NCBI GenBank assembly: GCA_035315185.1
Contig: DATFYE010000094.1
Location: forward strand, 1 to 11,599
Direction: 5' to 3'
Origin: JADGQN01 sp035315185
GTDB lineage: Bacteria; Desulfobacterota; Syntrophorhabdia; Syntrophorhabdales; WCHB1-27
DNA: 11,599 nt
The notes beneath the pieces are model-generated. The model was not told the origin of the DNA and did no database searches. It saw nothing but the letters and a program-made list of their open reading frames with translations. Made by a program: the position numbers and the translations under genes. Shown piece by piece: positions 1 to 5,918 of this stretch (its first letter is position 1; every line of letters begins with the position of its first letter).

Positions 1-1
1 A

Positions 2-106
2 TACATCGAGATCTTCTACAACCGGCAACGGCGCCAGGCACGGCTTGGCTATCTATCCCCTGCCGCCTATGAACGGCAGTTCTATGCCGGCCAGCAGGCA
101 GCATGA
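2..106 (+). CDS. IS3-family transposase OrfB, C-terminal fragment
   Basis: Frame 2 is open from the window edge and ends at TGA 104-106, giving 34 residues. The segment NRQRRQARLGYLSPAAYE is characteristic of the extreme C-terminus of the DDE integrase-like OrfB of IS3-group elements, which carries out strand cleavage and transfer during transposition. The DDE residues lie upstream, outside the window, so it cannot be judged whether the element is intact. The stop sits about 10 bp before the right inverted repeat, the usual compact layout of these elements. Family assignment rests on this short tail plus the neighbouring inverted repeat, which agree with each other. Confidence 0.85.
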   Translation, partial: YIEIFYNRQRRQARLGYLSPAAYERQFYAGQQAA

Positions 107-115
107 GGAATGTTC

Positions 116-141
116 GTGTCCACTATTGACAGCAGGGGTCA
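116..141 (+). repeat. IS3-type right terminal inverted repeat (IRR)
   Basis: Read on the minus strand from base 141 this stretch begins TGACCCCTGC and ends CAATAGTGGACAC. The inner half matches what I recall of the IS3 terminal repeat (CAATAGTGGACAC), and the outer TGA is the usual IS3-group terminus. The matching left repeat would be outside the window. Confidence 0.7.
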
Positions 142-176
142 CACCGAAGAGCAGGCCGATTTTCGCCGCAACCAAT

Positions 177-208
177 CAAACCAATTGAACTAATAAAACC
201 AATTGAAC
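177..208. repeat. Short 18-bp-period direct repeat with CAATTG palindromes
   Basis: The 12-mer AACCAATTGAAC occurs at 179-190 and again at 197-208, an 18-bp period, and a partial copy (AACCAATC) precedes it. Each copy contains the palindrome CAATTG. It lies between the insertion sequence and the 3' end of the M20 peptidase gene. No function is evident; AT-rich simple repeats are common beside insertion sequences. Confidence 0.5.
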
Positions 209-226
209 GTTCTTGTTACCCTGGCA

Positions 227-1537
227 TCAGTCTCTCGTGCTCAGTGTGGCCAGGTCTTTCACCAGGTCACATGTCGCGTCCAGACCTTCAGCAAAGCCTT
301 CAAGGGATATGCGCTCGTCAATGGAGTGCATGCTCAACATTTCCGCACGGGAAAGGGCTATGGGCGAGAAGCCATACGCTGTTATACCGATCTGTCTGAA
401 ATACCGCAAATCTGTGGCACCGGTTGTAATAAAGGGGAGCACCGGGATGTTCCCCCTTCGGGCTTTCACCGCACGCCGTATCGCCTTGAAAAACTCCGTA
501 TCGTAGCTCGAGGGAATCGACTCCCCCCGGGATATTGGCACTACCTCCACATCCTTCCCGGCCACCTTTTGCACCTGCGCCAAGAAAAGCTCATGCTGCT
601 CTTCGGGCAGGATACGTGCGTCAAAGCTGGCCTCCGATTCCGGCGGTATCACGTTCACCTTCACACCACCTTTGAGAATCGTCAGCGCCACTGTATTCCG
701 GAGCAATGCATTATAGACAACGTTGTTCTCCACAAAGCTTCGAAAATGTTTTCTGCCTAACGCGTTTGACAGGGTCGAGAAAGTGAATCCTTTGAATTTC
801 TTGCCTTTAAGAATCCCGCTCAGGTATCGTGTTGCAATCTTGTTCCGCCTGATCGGCCAGTTATGTCCGATGATTCTGTTCGCTGCGCGCACGACCTTGT
901 CGTTAGCATTGTCACGGTGCGGCATGGAGCCGTGCCCACCGGTGCCGTGGGCTCTGATCATGAACTGGCACAACTTTTTTTCGCCCACGGAAACCTGGGC
1001 ATGCAGCACCCCTTCCTCTTCGATGATGCTGCCCCCCTCGCTCAGCACAAAGGCTGCATCGGAGAGTTCCTCCACCTTTTCCAGCATGTAGCTAACGCCC
1101 ATTTCACCGCCGGCTTCTTCGTCGCCGGTAACGAGGAGGATGATGTCCCGTTCAGGCGTAATGCCTTCCCGCTTAAGAGCTGCGAAGGCCATTATCTGCG
1201 CAGCTACATCTGACTTCATATCAACTGCGCCTCTGCCATACAGGTGGCCGTCTTTAACCGCCGCGCTGAAGGGAGGTTCTGTCCACCCTGCCTCATCTGC
1301 CGGCACCACATCGATGTGACCGAGAAGCACGATGGGCTCACCCGCCTTCCTCCCCTTAAGCCGCGCCAGCAAATTACCTCGGCGCGGCGCCGGAGAAAAA
1401 ATCTTTGACGGTATGCCTTCTTTCTTAAGCCATGCTTCGATGAACTGAACCGCAGCCTCTTCGTTACCGGGAGGATTTGACGTATCAATCCGTATGAGTG
1501 ATTTCAGGAGGTTAAGGCCCTCTTCATTTCGTCTCAT
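227..1537 (-). CDS. M20-family metallopeptidase (ArgE/DapE/ACY1/CPG2 class)
   Basis: Predicted cytoplasmic zinc amidohydrolase that cleaves an N-acyl amino acid or small peptide amide bond; the exact substrate is unknown. In the 436-residue form starting at 1537, the di-zinc motifs are GHIDVV (His74, Asp76), GRGAVDMKS (Asp106), GDEEAGG (catalytic and ligand Glu140/141), SEGG (Glu167) and a C-terminal His404 in MHSIDER, so all ligands are present. The lid/dimerisation domain carries GTGGHGSMPH and later NVIPPESEASFD, typical of the family. TGATDLRYFR near the end is more like ACY1/carboxypeptidase-S types than strict ArgE or DapE. The frame is open to an ATG at 1585, but the internal ATG at 1537 puts the conserved LLKSLIRIDTSNPPG at about residue 10, as usual, and leaves only a 14-bp overlap with the upstream GGDEF gene. 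Overlap and shared strand suggest co-transcription. Confidence 0.9.
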   Translation of the reverse strand: MRRNEEGLNLLKSLIRIDTSNPPGNEEAAVQFIEAWLKKEGIPSKIFSPAPRRGNLLARLKGRKAGEPIVLLGHIDVVPADEAGWTEPPFSAAVKDGHLYGRGAVDMKSDVAAQIMAFAALKREGITPERDIILLVTGDEEAGGEMGVSYMLEKVEELSDAAFVLSEGGSIIEEEGVLHAQVSVGEKKLCQFMIRAHGTGGHGSMPHRDNANDKVVRAANRIIGHNWPIRRNKIATRYLSGILKGKKFKGFTFSTLSNALGRKHFRSFVENNVVYNALLRNTVALTILKGGVKVNVIPPESEASFDARILPEEQHELFLAQVQKVAGKDVEVVPISRGESIPSSYDTEFFKAIRRAVKARRGNIPVLPFITTGATDLRYFRQIGITAYGFSPIALSRAEMLSMHSIDERISLEGFAEGLDATCDLVKDLATLSTRD

Positions 1538-2939
1538 AGCACACCATGTTCTTCCCTTCTCTTTTGGCCTTGTAAAGGTTTTCATCCGCGATTTTGATCA
1601 AGGCTTTCTCATCCATGCCTTCCCTGTGGACTGCCAATCCCCCGCAGATAGTCAGCTTAATCCTGTTGTCATCATACATGAAGTCTATCTCCTCTATTCT
1701 CCGCCTGAGACGCTCCCCGATGACTTTCGCCGAGTCCCCGTCTGTTTCGGGAAGTAGTACGAGAAACTCCTCGCCCCCATATCTTCCCACACTGTCAAGG
1801 CTTCGGAGACTACCTTTCAGGATGCGAGCCACCTCTTTTAATATCGAGTCCCCAGCCAGATGACCATAGGTATCGTTGACGTCTTTGAAATTGTCCAGAT
1901 CGAAAAGCATGATCGAAAGATTAGAACCATAGCGCGTTGACCTTGCCACTTCGTCTGTCAGTTTCGACGTGATGTAGAGGTGCGTGTAAAGGTTGGTCAG
2001 GCCGTCATTGACCGACAAGGCTTTTACCTCTTTGAAGAGCTCGATCTTTTCCAGCGTCAGGGAGATGTGGGCACAGAAACGCTTGAATATGGATTCCTCG
2101 TAGTAATCGAAGGGACGGCTCCGATAGATGCCGGCACAGCCGTACGTCTTGTTCCGTGTGGAAAGCGTCACGATCACTGATTTATAGTCTTCCTCGGCCT
2201 CGGGCATAATGCCGGCTTCCTGGCCCTCAAAGACCACCTTCAACTGTTTGTCTTCGAGTAAGGCTTTTCTCATCCTCCTGATCAGGGTTCCCGGGATGAA
2301 TTCAGCCAAGGCGGGATTGGTGGGACCATTTGGATAAACGTGTATCTCTGTCTCATTCTCCTGCGGCACGAGCGCAGCAAACAACTCGAAGCTGAGGAAA
2401 TTTCTGATCAGCGTAAAAGAGTTTTTCAGGACGGTAACAGCTTCTTCTGTTTCCCCGATCATGCGCTGGAGGCTCTTCACGAATTCGAGTTCCAGAAGGT
2501 TGAGCTTGTCATGCTCGAACCTTTTTTCCATCTCTGCGGTCAGCTCCTTGATTTCAAGCCGCTCCATAAAATGGCTGATCGCGTTGTTCACGCCGTGGTA
2601 GATCTCCTCATAACTGGAAAAAGGCTTCTTAAGAACCGCGTATGCCCCGGCTCTCAAACAATCGAGCGCCCGGGCATACTCTTCCATACCCGCCATCACA
2701 ATGACCGGCATGTGCGCTTCCGATTTCTTGATCGTATCGATAAGTTCTGTGGAAGATGCTGACGAAAACCCTACATCGAGCAGGATTGCGTGCGGCCTCT
2801 TCTCGCGTATCTCTGCATCAAAGTCTATCTCGTCAGCAAATGCAAAGACCTTGATGCCATACTCCTTGAAGAACTCTTTTAAGACGCGATTGAGTACGTG
2901 GTCATCATTGAGGATGAAAAGTTTTTTCTGTCTTTCCAT
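1524..2939 (-). CDS. REC-(GAF-like)-GGDEF response regulator, probable diguanylate cyclase
   Basis: A 471-residue two-component response regulator predicted to make cyclic di-GMP from two GTP. Residues 5-120 form a receiver domain: acidic pair Asp12/Asp13, phospho-acceptor Asp55 in LLDV, and Lys105-Pro in KKPF. The usual Thr/Ser after strand 4 appears to be Ala83 (VIVMAG), so phospho-signalling may be altered. Residues 120-150 look like a charged helix or coiled-coil linker. Residues 160-305 resemble a GAF-like sensor domain by pattern only. Residues 313-468 are a GGDEF domain with the metal-binding FDLDNFKDVND, an active GGEEF signature at 388-392, and RSLD at 379-382, five residues upstream, which fits the RxxD inhibitory I-site. 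The enzyme should therefore be active and product-inhibited. No histidine kinase is nearby. Its end overlaps the M20 peptidase gene. Confidence 0.92.
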   Translation of the reverse strand: MERQKKLFILNDDHVLNRVLKEFFKEYGIKVFAFADEIDFDAEIREKRPHAILLDVGFSSASSTELIDTIKKSEAHMPVIVMAGMEEYARALDCLRAGAYAVLKKPFSSYEEIYHGVNNAISHFMERLEIKELTAEMEKRFEHDKLNLLELEFVKSLQRMIGETEEAVTVLKNSFTLIRNFLSFELFAALVPQENETEIHVYPNGPTNPALAEFIPGTLIRRMRKALLEDKQLKVVFEGQEAGIMPEAEEDYKSVIVTLSTRNKTYGCAGIYRSRPFDYYEESIFKRFCAHISLTLEKIELFKEVKALSVNDGLTNLYTHLYITSKLTDEVARSTRYGSNLSIMLFDLDNFKDVNDTYGHLAGDSILKEVARILKGSLRSLDSVGRYGGEEFLVLLPETDGDSAKVIGERLRRRIEEIDFMYDDNRIKLTICGGLAVHREGMDEKALIKIADENLYKAKREGKNMVCYETK

Positions 2940-3058
2940 AAAAATAGATTTCCGTGAGCACGCCCGTGTTGCTTCCCGGATGCGCTCCCATCATCCACGC
3001 CGAAGCGTGCAATCGTGGTGTCTTGCGTCGCCCGTGGGAGCAGAACAAGCACAACAAG

Positions 3059-3104
3059 CCAGCCACCCCTCGTACCCTGGATAATGGGTCGTGGGTATGG
3101 TTGG
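3059..3104. repeat. Imperfect inverted repeat, possible stem-loop
   Basis: The left arm begins CCAGCCA and ends TACCC; the right arm begins GGGTC and ends TGGTTGG, separated by TGGATAAT. The outer and inner ends pair and the middle is mismatched. The right arm contains TCGTGGG, also found as a hairpin arm at 4446-4452, which supports a relation to the second palindromic gap. Confidence 0.4.
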
Positions 3105-3120
3105 TTCGCGAAGACGGCGA

Positions 3121-3141
3121 CCGGGTACCCGCTTGCGGGTG
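3121..3141 (+). repeat. Dispersed intergenic palindromic repeat, copy A
   Basis: This 21-bp stretch starts CCGGGTACCCGC and ends GCGGGTG. It contains the perfect hairpin ACCCGC-TT-GCGGGT (3127-3140) and the palindrome GGGTACCC (3123-3130). Its reverse complement matches 4484-4504 at 20 of 21 positions. Both copies lie in gaps between genes, so this looks like a REP-like dispersed element rather than coding sequence. Confidence 0.65.
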
Positions 3142-3150
3142 TCCCAGTAA

Positions 3151-3181
3151 TAGCATGGGGGGACGGATCCCCCCATAGCTA
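3151..3181 (-). terminator. Strong GC hairpin after the 25-codon gene (terminator-like, no U tract)
   Basis: ATGGGGGG (3155-3162) pairs perfectly with CCCCCCAT (3169-3176) around a 6-nt loop, and the outer TAGC/GCTA pair across a single-base bulge at 3177, giving about 12 pairs. On the minus strand it begins 8 bp after the stop codon of the small lysine-rich gene, so it could end or protect that transcript. There is no T run after it, so an intrinsic terminator of the classical kind is not shown. Confidence 0.5.
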
Positions 3182-3188
3182 CTTCTTG

Positions 3189-3266
3189 CTATTTCTTTTT
3201 CTTAGCTGCTGGCTTCTTCTTTGTTGCTTTCTTTGCGGCACCACAACCCTTTACTCCGCATGACAT
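3189..3266 (-). CDS. 25-residue Cys-start, lysine/alanine-rich small protein (unrecognised)
   Basis: A short open frame from ATG at 3266 to TAG at 3189. The peptide starts MSCGVKGCGAAKK and continues as a Lys/Ala/Pro/Thr tail ending in four lysines; 12 of its 25 residues are Lys. It is preceded on the minus strand by GGGGGTG seven bases before the ATG, a strong Shine-Dalgarno match, and followed at once by a strong hairpin. Two cysteines (Cys3, Cys8), flanked by glycines, could bind a metal or form a disulfide. The tail resembles lysine-rich nucleic-acid-binding tails (for example histone-H1-like), but that is only composition. It starts 77 bp downstream of the methyltransferase gene on the same strand, so it may be the last gene of that transcript or have its own promoter. 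I do not recognise a named family. A chance A-rich frame is the main alternative; the ribosome site and clean composition argue against it. Confidence 0.65.
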   Translation of the reverse strand: MSCGVKGCGAAKKATKKKPAAKKKK

Positions 3267-3343
3267 GAGGCTTCACCCCCTTTCAGCAAACCGGACCTCG
3301 TAATTCAGACTTCACACTTTTCCGTACCTTCACATGTATTAAA

Positions 3344-4414
3344 TCACATTTTTTCAGTCTGAGAAAAAAAAGTTTTCGGCTTGAATCCCGCCATCTCACA
3401 GGACAGATTCTTTGTAAACCCAAGGGCTGAAAGCATGGAGCCGAGCCCTTGCGGATTTATCAGTGTTTTTGCCGAAACCCTCTCAGCTTCCGGTAGCATC
3501 ATCATCCGCTCCAGTATGCCGGCGTTGACAAGGAAACGGTACTGCTCTATCTCTCCGACTTTTCTCCAACCGAGACCCCGAAGGATGGCTTCCAGGTGAT
3601 CAAAATTCACGTGGTGAGTGATATCCATGCTGCCGAGATCGTGAAACGCATTTTCTCGAATTCTGAACTCCTTGTATCCCATCGTGCTGCCGTCGAAGAA
3701 CCTTCCATGTGCCAGATCTTCAGCGTGATACCCGTAGTCGAAGACCAGCAAGAGGCTTTCGCCAATAATGCCGTTCATTCGGGAAAGAATCTCTGCAGTC
3801 CTTATCGTCACCTCGGAGCTTTGATGGAGGTTCAGAAAGAGCGGGTATGACCTGAGAAAAGCGTCTACCGAAGGGCACAAGGGGCCGAGGAGTTCTACAA
3901 ACCCATCCGTAAAATCGACGTACACCTCCTCGAGCCCTTCACCAGTCCTCACAACGCGGTGGAAAGAGAGTGCGTCAAAAAACTCGTTGGCGACAATAAC
4001 GGTGAGCCCTCCAATAGACGGTAGCGCGCCAGGATCACTGACCCAGACTATGTCGCCCATTTCCTTTTTTCTCCCGTGCTCGACGATGAAGTATTCAAAA
4101 CTGCCACGACAGGTACAGCTCGAGACGATCTGCTCTGCGAGAACACCGGATCCACCGCCAAGCTCGATGATGGTCACCTTGTCTCTGCCGCATGAGACCC
4201 GGAGATCCTCGATGCATTTCCCGATTGTTCTGCCAAAAATTGGATGAATTTCCGGAGACGTGTAGTAGTCTTTGCGAACGCGCTTTCCTTCCCTGTAGTA
4301 ACCTGCTTCCTCGTCGTACAGGATCACATCAAGGAAAGCCTCATAAGTGAGCGGGCCTTCGCATTTTATCCTCTCCCTGAGCTTGCGCTGTAATACCAAG
4401 TTGCCTTCATTCAT
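3344..4414 (-). CDS. SAM-dependent methyltransferase, MidA/NDUFAF7 family (DUF185)
   Basis: A 356-residue class I methyltransferase (Methyltransf_28 type). Family landmarks are in order: EAFLDVILYDEEAGYY (25-40), DYYTSPEIHPIFGRTIG (49-65), the SAM-binding glycine loop IIELGGGSGVLAEQI (82-96), and IVANEFFDAL (140-149). Length fits the family. The mitochondrial member NDUFAF7 methylates an arginine of the complex I NDUFS2 subunit; the role of bacterial homologues is not established, and no complex I genes are visible here. The start ATG at 4414 has no good Shine-Dalgarno sequence and lies directly beside a palindromic repeat (4421-4512), which could affect its translation or transcription. The C-terminus ends near residue 356 without sign of truncation. 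Confidence 0.88.
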   Translation of the reverse strand: MNEGNLVLQRKLRERIKCEGPLTYEAFLDVILYDEEAGYYREGKRVRKDYYTSPEIHPIFGRTIGKCIEDLRVSCGRDKVTIIELGGGSGVLAEQIVSSCTCRGSFEYFIVEHGRKKEMGDIVWVSDPGALPSIGGLTVIVANEFFDALSFHRVVRTGEGLEEVYVDFTDGFVELLGPLCPSVDAFLRSYPLFLNLHQSSEVTIRTAEILSRMNGIIGESLLLVFDYGYHAEDLAHGRFFDGSTMGYKEFRIRENAFHDLGSMDITHHVNFDHLEAILRGLGWRKVGEIEQYRFLVNAGILERMMMLPEAERVSAKTLINPQGLGSMLSALGFTKNLSCEMAGFKPKTFFSQTEKM

Positions 4415-4420
4415 TTACTG

Positions 4421-4512
4421 GGGCTCGCCTCGCCCACGACCCACTTCGTGGGTACCCCGCGGCGAACCCCCCGGAGTCTCCCGCACCCGCACGCGGGTAC
4501 CCGGCTCGCCCC
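4421..4512. repeat. GC-rich palindromic intergenic block, contains repeat copy B
   Basis: This gap between the DUF4177-like gene and the methyltransferase gene is packed with hairpins. One is ACCCAC-TTC-GTGGGT (4439-4453), overlapping an alternative pairing CCCACGA/TCGTGGG (4433-4439 with 4446-4452). Another is ACCCGC-AC-GCGGGT (4485-4498). The segment GGCTCGCC occurs near each end (4422-4429 and 4503-4510). Bases 4484-4504 match the reverse complement of 3121-3141 at 20 of 21 positions. No gene is supported here. Confidence 0.65.
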
Positions 4513-4526
4513 CTTTGCGCGGCAGT

Positions 4527-4802
4527 TTATGTGTTTATGTCCTCCAGGTCGGCAATGGGTCTTTTCCAGAAACTTACGGCACCATTCCGGTTAAAGAGAA
4601 CCTGGACAAGTTCCCAGCCTTTGCCTCCCATCTCGTTCATAAAATTTTGAAGGTGTGCCATCTGCTCCTCGCGAAAATCTCTCACCGTGCACTCCCCTGT
4701 TTCGCCGCACGCGTAAACCATGTTGCCTGCCTCTTCTGTCGCCTCCCCCGTTGGAGGTGTCCACTCCAGCGCAAGAAATTCAATGGTATATTCGTACATC
4801 AT
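4527..4802 (-). CDS. Small DUF4177-like protein
   Basis: A 91-residue protein starting MMYEYTIEFL. The C-terminal half, LQNFMNEMGGKGWELVQV (51-68) followed by a short strand and FWKRP (78-82), is the pattern of DUF4177, in which a helix ends in Gly-Trp-Glu-Leu before a beta strand. The family's function is unknown; members are small cytoplasmic proteins. The middle (about 14-48) has three features of note: two cysteines (Cys32, Cys38), an acidic character and extra length compared with a minimal DUF4177 domain. The run GGGGGG lies four bases before the first ATG and seven before the second (4799), so the true start may be the second Met. It is transcribed away from the radical SAM gene, with a 126-bp divergent gap between them. 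Confidence 0.7.
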   Translation of the reverse strand: MMYEYTIEFLALEWTPPTGEATEEAGNMVYACGETGECTVRDFREEQMAHLQNFMNEMGGKGWELVQVLFNRNGAVSFWKRPIADLEDINT

Positions 4803-4864
4803 ATGTCCCCCCTGCTCCGTCGATCAGAGATCGGGTTATCGCCCGACGCCCGCACTTCTAACTG

Positions 4865-4896
4865 TTGTCGGAATCGTAGATTATGTACTATATAAT
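4865..4896 (+). promoter_or_regulatory. AT-rich divergent promoter region with a TATAAT box
   Basis: The gap 4803-4928 separates two divergent genes. A perfect TATAAT is at 4891-4896 on the plus strand, 32 bp before the GTG of the radical SAM gene. The nearest -35-like box (TTGTCG, 4865-4870) is 20 bp away, which is too long for a standard spacer; an overlapping TACTAT at 4886-4891 would give 15 bp. A small hairpin CGATC-AGA-GATCG lies at 4821-4833. The box is clear but the full promoter is uncertain. Confidence 0.35.
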
Positions 4897-4928
4897 AAGT
4901 CATAAACCTCAGTTTTTGAAGTGAGTAC

Positions 4929-5840
4929 GTGAGCGCACCTCCCTGCTATCTTATTTCCAAATCCAAAGGCATCCTGGACGAAAGAATCATCCAGTTGGAG
5001 GCGAGGCTCACCTCCTGCACGCTCTGCCCGCGCCAGTGCAGGGTGAACCGGCTGGAAGGCGCCCTCGGCTATTGTCAGGCACCGGCCGAGCTCATCATTT
5101 CCAGCGTCTTCGCGCATTACGGCGAGGAGTCGCCTCTTGTAGGAGTGGGAGGCTCCGGCACCATTTTTCTCACCCATTGCAACCTCAAGTGCCTCTTTTG
5201 TCAGAACTACGAGATCAGCATGAAGGGTGAGGGAATCCGATACTCGCACAAAGATCTGGCAGCCGCCATGATCGACCTTCAGCAGAAGGGCTGCCATAAC
5301 ATTAACTTTGTGACGCCCACCCATTACGTGCCGAGAATCCTCCAGGGCCTTTCCCTGGCGATCGATGAGGGACTGTCCATACCACTCGTTTACAACTGCA
5401 GTGGGTATGAATCTCTTGAAGTCGTGAAACTTCTGGACGGCATCGTCGACATCTATATGCCGGATATCAAGTTCTTGAAGCGGGCGCTTTCAGAGAGATA
5501 CTGTAATGCTCCCGACTATCCGGACGTGGTAAGAGAGGTACTCAAGGAGATGCAGCGGCAGGTCGGAGACCTTGTCATGGACGGAAGTGGTATTGCTCAA
5601 AGAGGCCTGCTCATTCGCCACCTGGTAATGCCTTCTCTTAGCGAAAACACGAAGGATGTGCTGCTTTTTATACGGCAGGAGATATCGCGCGATGCCTTCG
5701 TGAATATCATGGCCCAGTACCATCCCTGCTACCAGGCTTCACGATTTTTGGAAATTTCCCGGAAACCCACGCTGAAAGAGTATAATGAGGCGGCGGCGTA
5801 TGCCCGCGCTATAGGGCTGAAAAGGGCCGGGCCGCACTGA
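4929..5840 (+). CDS. Radical SAM protein, PflA-like (COG1313 type)
   Basis: A 303-residue radical SAM protein. The 4Fe-4S/SAM motif is CNLKCLFC (Cys84, Cys88, Cys91; CxxxCxxC), preceded by GSGTIF as in this subgroup. An N-terminal cysteine cluster, CTLCPRQC...GYC (Cys30, Cys33, Cys37, Cys49), probably binds another metal centre. This arrangement marks the group annotated as putative pyruvate formate-lyase activating enzyme related proteins, but a true PflA has a different N-terminus, so a glycyl radical enzyme partner is not assured; none is visible here. The start is a GTG with only a weak ribosome site (AAGTGAG); no better start exists in frame, and the N-terminus YLISKSKGILDERI fits the family. 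It heads the plus-strand block, 78 bp before the SDR gene. Confidence 0.85.
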   Translation: MSAPPCYLISKSKGILDERIIQLEARLTSCTLCPRQCRVNRLEGALGYCQAPAELIISSVFAHYGEESPLVGVGGSGTIFLTHCNLKCLFCQNYEISMKGEGIRYSHKDLAAAMIDLQQKGCHNINFVTPTHYVPRILQGLSLAIDEGLSIPLVYNCSGYESLEVVKLLDGIVDIYMPDIKFLKRALSERYCNAPDYPDVVREVLKEMQRQVGDLVMDGSGIAQRGLLIRHLVMPSLSENTKDVLLFIRQEISRDAFVNIMAQYHPCYQASRFLEISRKPTLKEYNEAAAYARAIGLKRAGPH

Positions 5841-5857
5841 GCATGAAGGCAGACTAG

Positions 5858-5877
5858 GGTTGAGGTTCAGGTTGAGG
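5858..5877 (+). repeat. Three-unit G-rich hexamer repeat before the SDR gene
   Basis: The sequence reads GGTTGA, GGTTCA, GGTTGA, GG in register. It sits in the 78-bp gap between the radical SAM and SDR genes. A related G-rich 7-bp repeat lies in the next gap (6720-6750). Only three units, so chance is possible. Confidence 0.4.
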
Positions 5878-5918
5878 CCTGAAATGAACTAGTTAACGGT
5901 AGGGCAGAGGAGGCAAGC

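Larger units (their letters stand above)
1..141 (+). mobile_element. Right end of an IS3-family insertion sequence (partial)
   Basis: The left edge of the window holds the tail of a transposase gene followed by a recognisable terminal inverted repeat. The outer end is most likely base 141 (reading GGGGTCA on the plus strand), because IS3-group elements end in TGA...TCA. No second copy of the repeat or target duplication is visible, since the rest of the element lies outside the window. The element ends about 85 bp from the stop codon of the M20 peptidase gene, so it inserted in, or created, the gap downstream of that gene. Confidence 0.8.
2940..3188. other. Palindrome-rich intergenic region upstream of the GGDEF gene
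   Basis: No convincing gene is seen in these 249 bp; the open frames here lack family character and good start sites. It holds several inverted repeats: a long imperfect one at 3059-3104 (arms of 19 bp, loop of 8, about 11 pairs before wobble), a perfect short hairpin at 3127-3140 and a strong GC hairpin at 3151-3181. The promoter of the GGDEF gene should lie here, but I see no clear sigma70 boxes. The ribosome binding site of that gene is weak (ACGGAAA about 13 bp before the ATG). Confidence 0.5.

Noticed and set aside
1538..1585. A 16-residue N-terminal extension of the M20 peptidase
   Set aside because: It would deepen the overlap with the GGDEF gene to 62 bp and is not like family N-termini; the ATG at 1537 is better placed.
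2905..3263. Several overlapping open frames of 60-127 codons on both strands in the 2940-3260 gap
   Set aside because: They are low-complexity readings of palindromic DNA, lack ribosome sites and family patterns, and overlap each other. Only the 25-codon minus-strand frame has gene-like signals.
3344..3380. A/T runs around the methyltransferase stop as an intrinsic terminator
   Set aside because: The T and A runs flank a few mixed bases with no GC stem, so no convincing terminator hairpin forms.
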